The notes beneath the pieces were generated by a model. That model was given only the letters and a program-made list of their open reading frames with translations, was not told the DNA's origin and did no database searches. Both the position numbers and the translations under genes were made by a program. Positions 52,180-62,300 of a DNA stretch of 64,000 nucleotides are shown here, in pieces. Origin of the DNA: Labia minor. Its lineage: Eukaryota; Arthropoda; Insecta; Dermaptera; Spongiphoridae. The stretch lies in NCBI GenBank assembly GCA_963082975.1, contig OY720348.1, positions 66,303,719 to 66,367,718 on the forward strand. The letters are read 5' to 3'. Positions within the stretch are counted from its first letter, which is position 1. Every line of letters begins with the position of its first letter.

Positions 52180-52536
52180 ATTAATATTAGTATTAGTATT
52201 ATTAGTTTTATTAGTATTATTAATATTATTATTAAGAGAAAAACTAATAAATAGCTAAAGATTTGTTTCGTATGATATAAATGTATATATAGTGATAATT
52301 TGTTTTTTTTTTCAACTGAATATATCTATTTACAAGAACAAAAAAAAAGACGGCGACGAACGATTGGTCAGAAATGATAAAATGGAGGGCGAATGGTGGG
52401 TCGGGCTTATCACAGAGAGACGAGGCTAGAACACAATGCCCGTGGCCATGGTCACTGTCGGCGTTGCTGTTGTCAACGTCAGAGAATCAGCGACGATCAC
52501 GGCATAATTGCTTGTAGCGGCTAAAGCCTCAGCCAT
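50479..52536. other. Region downstream of Unc-13
   Basis: AT-rich with many T runs and an (ATT)n block at 52150-52180. The part nearest 52536 would be Unc-13 3' UTR (sequence around 52340-52536 is GC-richer). No independent gene recognised. Confidence 0.45.
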
Positions 52537-53306
52537 TTACAGCGGATTTGGTAGCGGATTTTCTGTGCGCACATCGGACTTGAGCTTAACAAATTCCTTG
52601 GCTACTTCGTCATTGTTCCGTTGGGAGAGGATACGCAATATCGTCCAGCCGGTCTCATCCATGTGAATTCGTTTGCCAAGAGCGAGCCAGCAGGCGCACG
52701 AGCCCTGCTCCACCATCTCCTTGAGTTGCATGACAGCGACCCCGACCAGCCGATCATCACGGGCAAAGCAATAATCTTTCACGCAAATATGCAACTCAAA
52801 GAAATCAAGCTGCTCCTCGTTTCCGATAATACTAAACCAAATGAACAAGAGACAAGAATCAACCAAAAAATCCAATGGAATTCGATCGAGTATATGATCA
52901 AGGAATGAAAGGAATAACAATACTCACAAGTGAAAGGTCTCGTTATATTTCGGTGACCAGTTATTACTCTTGGACTTTGTTGCATGTTTACGCTTCTTAT
53001 CTGATAGGTGAGGTCCAATAAGATTCACCTCAACGAATGGACGGAACATGCCTGAGACTGTCGTCCATTTCAGATCGTTTGCGGCCACCACTAAAATTAT
53101 TCAATATTCCATTATACACTACTTTATTATACAACGATGAAAAGAGGATGAGATCCATGAACAAAATGAATGTCAAAAAAAAAAAAAATTGAAATTGGAT
53201 GATATACCTTTAACGGTAACTTTATGTTCTCCAGTTCCTGGATGGGTGAAAAGATCCACTTGGATTGATACCTCTCCGACGCTACCTTCGTCGAGGCTTA
53301 GAGCAT
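52537..53306 (-). CDS. unc-13: Unc-13 C2C domain exons
   Basis: 53306-53208 ([20 protein letters not shown]), 53090-52928 ([37 protein letters not shown]) and 52831-52537 ([20 protein letters not shown], ending [11 protein letters not shown]). C2C is the C-terminal C2 domain that contacts the vesicle membrane; like other family members it lacks the full set of calcium-binding acids. Confidence 0.95.
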
Positions 53307-56300
53307 CTGGAAAAAGATGGATGTCTGTTTTGGATAATGAATTTGGTATTGCTTCGATTTTTTTATTATCATGCTGACATTCTTTGAACATTCCTCTTTG
53401 TATATAGAAAATAGCTAAAATTATAACGTGCAACGAAGACAGGAAATGCAAAGCTTTTGGAAGCTACCTTGACGTGATTCCCGACGCTTCTTCGCCCGAA
53501 GAGGTTCCTCAAGTCCATCAAGACCTTCCTCTGGTTCATCCCGTTCGAGGGATATAGAACGTTGGCGAATATTTGCTTTGTCGTTGAGTGGAACTGACCA
53601 GGCATCATTCAGCAATAACACGTATATCCAAGCAAGAGGAGACAAAAGATGTAAGGGGCAAGGAACAACCAAGAAGGACAATAACATAATTTAGTAAACT
53701 TGGAAACAATTCAATGAAGAGTCAAAACATCAAGTAAAGATTTTATGAAACATTTTTGGACAATTCAAAACGAAGAAATATTGAAGGAACATCGATTCAT
53801 TCAGACAAGCATGACAAATGAACATGGGAATTCATTGGAAGGAAGCTTTCCCAATTCAATACATCAAAAATTACATAACATCGCTTACCCTTGCAAGAAA
53901 AATACATAATCCACATAGATAAAATATTGATACTTGAAGTAAAACAATTCAATTAATTTAAGTTAAGAGGGGGAATTAAATACTAATTTTAAATTTATCC
54001 CACACCCCAAATGAAATAAACAACAAGATTATTATTGGAATGGAACAACCAAATATTTATAATACATGCTTACCTTCATTTGTTTGTGTCGTTACAAATG
54101 TCTTGATAAGCGTATCAGTTGTTTGTGTATATAGTGATAGAGCATATCGTAACGATTGCAATTCGGGAGATTTTTCCAAAAAGGTTTTCTTTAGGCCATT
54201 ACCACCCGCATGGAAGTATTGTTTGATTGTATCAAGTGCAACATCCAAAACAGCGCATTGTTTAGGAGAGAGATTCTTTTCCACTTCCTATTGAAACAAA
54301 AAAAAAATGAAACAAAACACAAAAATAAATAATAATATTTATAAAAACTTATAAACAAATAAATTGAATAAAATTGAATTATAATTTTTTACCTTGGAAA
54401 TATCCATGACCCCTGAAAGTGCATTTTTAACATCTTGTTTGCCTGCCATATGATTCTTAAACAACCTGGACATGTCTTCAATTTTGGCATTAGCAGCCAA
54501 ATTTTTGGCATTATCGGTTATATTTTTAAAGATCATCTGTCGAAAAATATATATTTAAATTAATACCATTCTTTTCATAATATTCATAAATATATAGGGT
54601 TGGCAATTGGTCTCTTTTAAAGAGAACATATTTTTTTTTTAACAAAATATTTTGGTTCTCTTTCTTTTTCCATTTATACTAAAAATGGTCTCTTTAAAAA
54701 AAATGTTATTTTGGGAAAAATTGGAAAAGATTCCAATATCAAGTGAAATTCAAACGTTTATTGTATTTTTTTGTCTATAAAAATGTTGCTGTGAATGAAT
54801 GAATGACTCAAAATTTTTTAATCAATTTTGCAAATTAAAGTTATTTCTAGAGAAAAATCTTAATACAGAACAATTAAAAAACACTTATTTCTTATCTTAA
54901 ATGGGTATAATATTTTATAATTAATTCTAATGAGTTGCATGGTGAATTATTAAAAAAAATTGTGAAATTTTTTTTCCAATATCTGTAATACGGATGGCCT
55001 GTCTGTAATCGTAAATTTGGTATGATTGGTGGGTAGTAGATTAAAGAATACAAATTACATGTTTTAACTTTTGGTGGAATTTTAAAACTAGTATATATAA
55101 TTATGAAAATATATCATGCATTGACGTTTATAATGAAATAAAAGAAAATCTTATATACTACTCCACCAAATAACTAACAAAAAGAAAGTGAAACTGAGGA
55201 AGATGAATGAAGTATTATAAAGTAACATTAATATGTGCTTTTGTAGATTGTAAATCAGGGGTGGGCAAATACTTTTAAGAGCGGGCCAAAATGAAATTTT
55301 CAAAATGTCTCCCGGGCCGAAAACACCAAACCGCGACATTTGTAAGAAAAATTTACCCTTTTTAGAGCTATATTGAATGAAAGATCGAAATAAAAGCCAA
55401 ACTTTTTCAACAGACCGGCGGGCCGGATAAAATAAGCAAAAGGGCCGGATCCGGCCCGCGGGCCGGCTTTTGCCCACCCCTGTTGTAAATGGTTTAGTAG
55501 TATATATCTAAAAAAATTTTTCTAAAATATGCTTTCTTTTTTTTTTGTTCTTAGCACACAGTTACAACTCAATAAATAAATATTTTTTTTTACAATGATA
55601 ATTGAACTTACACTCTTATCATTCATTGGTGGAAGTACAACAGTTTTTTCTAAAATACGCATTACAATTTTCCATAATTCTTTCAGCAAACGTTTTAAAA
55701 CTGTCTTCTCACAAGATTCTGCATATAATGATAGAGAACCTGGAAATATATTAAAAAATAAGTTTAATTATATATTCTAATTTTAATAATTCAAGAATGG
55801 AAAATTTATTTTTTTAAGAATTTTCGTGAGTGACAGGGAATATTATTACTTTATTGGTTCAGAATTGTGTGGTCTGATTTATTATGAATATTCTCCACTG
55901 TATTCTTATTTTATATATTTCCCTGGTTCTACATAATTTAAAAACATTTTCAATATATAATAATAATAATAAAAAAAAAAAACTTAAAAATTAATTTTGG
56001 TATAAAAGAATTTCCTCTACCTCTTTTCGTGAACAAAAAAAAAAAAAATTATGAATTTTAAAAATTTCAAATCTTATTAAAATAAATAATTTTTTTAATA
56101 TAAGAATTGTGATCAAATCAATCATTTAAATTGAGTTTAATGAAAGTATTACATCATGTTTCATTAATTAACATTACAAATGAATTAAATAAACAAAACT
56201 GACCATCTAATAAATCCATAAGAGGTCGTAATACTTCATCTGCTTCTGCTGTAACTGCATTCCGTTGTTGATTTAACGTCACTTGTCCACCACCTTTAAT

Positions 56301-59300
56301 TGATAGAAGAAGATCCCCAAGTTCACGGACACTCGCAGTTATTCGTGGTTCAAGACTAGAATTTCATAAGAAATTGGAATAAACCAAAATATTAAATTAA
56401 ATCAAATAAGAAAAAAAAAATTGTTTTTAAATTACCTTGTTGCAAACAGCATAGCAAGATCATCAAGGGCGTTGTTTAAGTTTGCTTGAAGGTCTTTGAG
56501 AATATTTGCTGCATCTTCTTCTAGTTTTTCACCACCCATGGATTCAAACATTTTTTCTAATTGCACTCGAAGTTGTTGAATATTATTCATAAGAATACAC
56601 GCCTAAGAATAAATTAAAATGTATAATTAGAATATCATTAAGGCATTCATTTATAAAAAAAACAAACAATTTTGTTAAATAAATAAATTATTATTTATAT
56701 TCATGTATTTCATATCGATGAATTTAGAACAATTTCAATAAAAGTATTTTCAATTGACTAAAATGAAATATTGAATTCATTCATTTGGATCAGATAATGT
56801 AATTTTTTTTTATTTCGTTTAGGGTAAAGCATACAGTCGTTGGCCCCCTTAAGCAACTCCTCCTCTTTAATGCATATTTGGGCAAATTGTGGAACAATCT
56901 GTGTCAAATTAGGTTTGCAGAACATAGATACTATGAGCATTTTGATGAATAAAAAAAAAATTATTTTCTCATAAAATTTTTAATAAGCATCTTTAAAAAA
57001 AAAAAATTCTAAAAAATACAGTTATTGGCCCCCTGTTATAGTTATTGGCCTAGGTATTCTATAGTGATTATACAACCATACAACAAACGATTACATAACC
57101 ATAGTTAATAGCCCAATTTTTAAAATAAAAATCGCTTATTATTTGTGTTTTAGTGATAGGGGGCCAATGACTGTCTCGGATCCAACGACTGTATACTTTA
57201 CCCTATATTAGTATTTTATTTTTTTAAATAATTTACTAAATTGGGAATTTTAAAAAGTCATATGGCATTTGGAGAAAAAAATTTCATTAATTGATAACAA
57301 CTTACAATTCTTTCTTCTTTCAAATGACTTGGGAATTCTTGTTTAACAATATCTGCATAAGCAACTAATACTTTAACAATAGTTTTGGCAAATCGTTTCA
57401 TATATCGTTTCCAAATTTCTGGATCGGGACACTCCAATTTACTGACCACATCGAAACATTGCGTTAATTGAGTGAAAACATCAACCACTGAATTGGAAAA
57501 GAGTGCATGTTCAGAACTTCGTTGAAACTATAAAAAAATATATATATATTAAATTAATAAATTATTTCATTTTTTCCGATAGTTAATAAACAAAATAAAT
57601 GTTGGGAAACTAAATTAAAACATGATCTTACCCCATCTTTTTTATCTCTATTAAATGCTCCATGAAGATATTCTAAGCTCACATCGTCATTTTCGTTAAG
57701 CCATTGCATCACAAAAGGTTCGAACCATCTGAAAAATAAAATGTATTAAAAAAACTTAATAAAAACTATTAATCTTATTTATTTATTGGATTTATTATAT
57801 TTTTATTATAATTAGTTATTAGTCATTGTTTCTATTCTAGATATAACTTGGATAATTTTCTTATTTTTCTCAATTATTTGATTAAAAGTATACATACGCT
57901 GGATATTCAGGAACAGCGCCTTTGTAAGGAGGAACATCTTTTACGTAATTGGCGTGGAGCCATTTCACTTTGAAATGGAGATTCATATAAGCACTTGATT
58001 TGCATAAACGATGTTGTTCATGTTCCTCCAAAGCATATTTCATATCAACAGCAAATAAACCCCACATTGTAGCAGCAGATAACTGAAAAATAAATTTAAA
58101 TTTATTGTCATTTATTAAATATTTGCTTTTTTTTAATCTGATATTTGTTTGTTACCTGTCCGATATTCAATTCTTGGGGAAATTGGTTGAGAACTGGTGC
58201 ATAACTATTACGATCTTCTTCAATTACTGAAACAATTAATGCGATAAGTTTGTGCCAAAAATCGAGACTATCTAATCTGGGGCCGTGATCTTCAGGGTCG
58301 CGTTTTGCTTCATTCGGATCAGCCTAAAATCAAAAAGAAAAAATTTAGTCACTGAAAAAAGTATTTATTTTTTTAATAATTAAGATATTAATTTGATTCA
58401 TTTTTATAAAATCAACTATCAAATCAGATTCATAATTTTATAACGAATACATACCTGAAATTCTCGACTGAAAAGCTCATAACAATTTTCAAATAAGAAT
58501 TGATAAGTCGAACGCAGACAGGCCTTAACACAATCTTTAACTACAGTACTTGCTCTTGGTGGACTAGATAATTCTTGTACTTTCATACGGAAGAAAGTAA
58601 TACTCGTAAGAAGATCAACGGTAGATTTGAGATCCATTAATTTCTCGTTACTTGATGCTGGGAAGTTATTACGATACATGGAAAGATCAATTCGTAGCGA
58701 ATTATGTAACTGATCAAGGAGTTTGACGAATTTCTCTTTCTATAAAGTAAAGTAACATAGGTTAAATACGATTTTCTTTTATAAAAATATTTATATAAAT
58801 TAGTCATACCCCAAAATTGGAAGCAGCAAATCGGTCACTGGCTGAAACTGCAGATGATGCTGTTGTGTGCGCGTAATAGGCATTGATGTTAGCAAGAAGG
58901 GTGGACATGACAGCAGGAACTCCAGGACAGAGATATTTGGTTGATAGACAGTGAAAATGTCTAAAACACAAAGGAATAGATTTGAAAATGCCATTCAATC
59001 TAAGAATATGGATCTTTTGAAAACATACGTCATTGCTTGGTAAATACTTTCAATGCCATAACGCATCGCAAACTCATCTACAATCTCTTCTGCTGCTTCA
59101 TCAAAATAAACTTTCCAGGCATCATCTCCTTTTGCTTCAGGCAGAGATACAATTCCACCATTTTCTTCGCACAATGAATGGAAAAGATTTTCATGAAGAC
59201 ATGTATATTGAACGTGATAGGGTGCCACCTGAGTAAAAAATAATATATTTATAAAACCAATCATGAGAGAGCTTCATTGATTCATTTTCTATAATAATGA

Positions 59301-62300
59301 AAATAATAATTATAATAATATTTATGAAGAAATATCGATCTGTAAATACAACAAACAAACAAACAAAATGGGAAAGTTTTAAACTCACCTTTTCTTCGCC
59401 TTTAATTTCAACACTTATATGTAAACGAATGGCACCAGATACAGCAGATTTGTCTGTCCTTTTCTCTAAATTATACCACACGTCCATTTCACCGCTAAGT
59501 GTTCGGACTTCTATAATCGTTTGACCAAGAAAATCATCGGATTCACGTGTTAATTTTTGTCTTAATTTTGATTTTAAATCATTATCTTCATCCCAAACAC
59601 GAACTTTGATACGGTCTGATGAATTATGACATTCACTAAAATAATAATAAATTAAAAGTAAATATGTTAAATAATAGACTAAAAGTATATTTTGGATAAC
59701 TCTGTTCAGCTTGAGTTTTAAGTTTTCTAATTCGAAGTGGACTATTCAGTCATACACGCTGGTCATTTTTATAATTACACTGTAAAGTAAATGATGAATA
59801 TTATTACATGGATCGGGAATCGAACCTGAGTCCATTGGAATTTCAGTCTAGCTATCAAACTGCAAAGCCATCAGCGCTACTATATTAGACTAAATACATG
59901 CAGCAAAAATCACAAAAAAGTACCAATTAATTTGTCAGATTAGCTGAGAATCATTTTTTTGACTTTTCAAATATTCTTGTATTTAGGATAGATGGAATCA
60001 GTAACGCTGGTCTTTGAAGATTCACTTACAAGTAAAATTTTTCGTTCCAGACGGGGTTGAGTTCTTGTGGCATGGTCCGTGTGCGTTTCTTCACTTTGCC
60101 GACTTGAACGGTGACGTATGGATCGCTGGTACCACTCTTGTCCTTGGCGATTAACCCCTGTGCGCAGATAACTGCCCGGCGAATCCCCGACAACAGGATC
60201 GTCATTTAGAGAGATCAAGTCAACGATGAGAGGAAAGGTTAAGGATGCCGCGGAGGAGCAAAGAATAGTGCGCAATGCCCAGATCTAAACGCAACTAAAT
60301 ATTTTACCAGAGCTAAACAAGCTTTCGCTTTAATCAACTTTTTTTTCAATGTTTGTGAAATGGAAACTAAAAAAAAGCTGAATAATATAAAGTAAAAAAA
60401 ATCTAGTAGTATTACATAAAATTGAATTGATGTAATTAATCATTAATTGCGATAGTAAATCTTTTTATTTTATTTTTTTTTTTAACTTTTTTTTTTTTTT
60501 TCAACTAATATAATAGGATGCTAATCTACAGGATTGATTATAGTTATACAAAGTGCGAAAGAGCAAAAGCGTGTAAAAAAAATCAACAAATAAATAACAT
60601 GCAAAAGAAGTTAAAATAGTATTTTAGCAAGCGTATTAAGAGAAGCTATGATTGAAAGCAGGCGATATTGATAAAGCAAGACCCACGACTAACGAGAGAT
60701 TGAATGAATGTCGTGTTGTTTCCACAGACCCAGAGCACACACATGGTTCTATAGAGCCAAAGGAGATCGTTGGGCGCCGTCACAGCAGTGTTGCATTTCC
60801 AAAGGGCTTGGATGTGTCACGGGGCCAATCATGGACTAAATCTGGCCCCAAATTTCGGAACCAGATTCAAACCATGAACGATTCAACAGCCGTGTCATTT
60901 TCATTAACTTTATTATTCATTGGTGAATCCAACATGTATTAAATGATTTGTGAGAAATCCATGTATTCATTGTTGTTTTTCAAAATGTTTCATGTTGTTT
61001 GCATTATGCATTTGTTCATAGATTGTGAAAAAATGTGACATGTTTATTTATTGTCTAATTTGTTAATGAGAAAAAAAAACTTATTAAAGCTTTGGTGGTT
61101 GTTTTTATTTATAACGGAATTTTGTAAATTAAACCACATATTGATATTTGTTTTATTGTAAATTTATTTTTTGTATTTTTTGAATAAATTTACAATAACA
61201 AATATCAATATGTGGTTTAAATTCAAAAAATACAAAAAATAAATTTACAATAACAAATATCAATACGTGGTTTAATTTACAAAATTCCCTTATAAAGAAA
61301 AAAACTTGTTGCTTAATAAAAAAAAAAAAATAAATAAATAAATTAATAAATAAATGATGACGCAATTAAAAATTAGCACTTTATCCAATGATTATTATTC
61401 ATATGAAAAGCATGGGTATATAACTAAATCAACATTTTCTTAAACATAATATGTATCAAATTATAAAATCATTAATATGTAAATTAGTATTTCCTGTTAT
61501 CATGTATTTCATTTTATAATATCTTATTATTTATTTATTTATTAACTTTAATTTTTAATTTGTATAAATTGATAAATTATTAACTATACTAAAATGGTTA
61601 AAAGAAAAATTAATGAAAAGTAGTAATTATAAATATATTAATATATATAAAAAAAAAAAATTATCCAAAAATACTTTATGCCCCATTCAGTTATGAAAAT
61701 AATTAGTAATTTCATAAATTCTTCTATAATTCAGTAATAATTTTTTTAATTAAAAATGATGAAAAATCGATTTCAATTTGTCAAAAGAGCGAACAGACAG
61801 ACGCCAAGTGAAGTTGAGAAAAACGTTATAAAAAAAATAAGAAATTAAAATAAAAACCAAAAAATAAATTAATATAATATTTATAGAAAAAAAAAAATAT
61901 ACTTTTTATATCTACAATTTAACAAATAAATAAGAGAATGAGCGGATGGTTAATCAAGTTGATCGGAGAGATTGATTGTTTTATAGAGATTTCAATTTTA
62001 ACAGAAGATATTCTCTCTTTTATTAATTATTTCTTTTCAAAAATTGTTTCTTGGTATAAGCAAGAATAATAATTATTTCTATTTACAATGAGAATACTTT
62101 CTGCTGAATTAAAATAATTTAATTGAAAATATCACAATGTTTACTGACTAATTGGTACGAATCTTTAATAAAGCTTTAATCTTTAAGGCAGTGGCATTTC
62201 TTAATTGAAAGGAAAATGAGAATCACAATGAATCCATCATCTTATATTCATCAGAACTACTAAGTTATTGTCCATTCTAACTATAATAATTCGTTGTCAT

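Noticed and set aside
54590..54730. TAGGGTTGGCAATTGG as an hAT-type MITE end
   Set aside because: No inverted partner or target duplication found downstream.
55151..55477. 108-codon minus-strand frame
   Set aside because: Lies almost entirely inside the MITE at 55256-55482.
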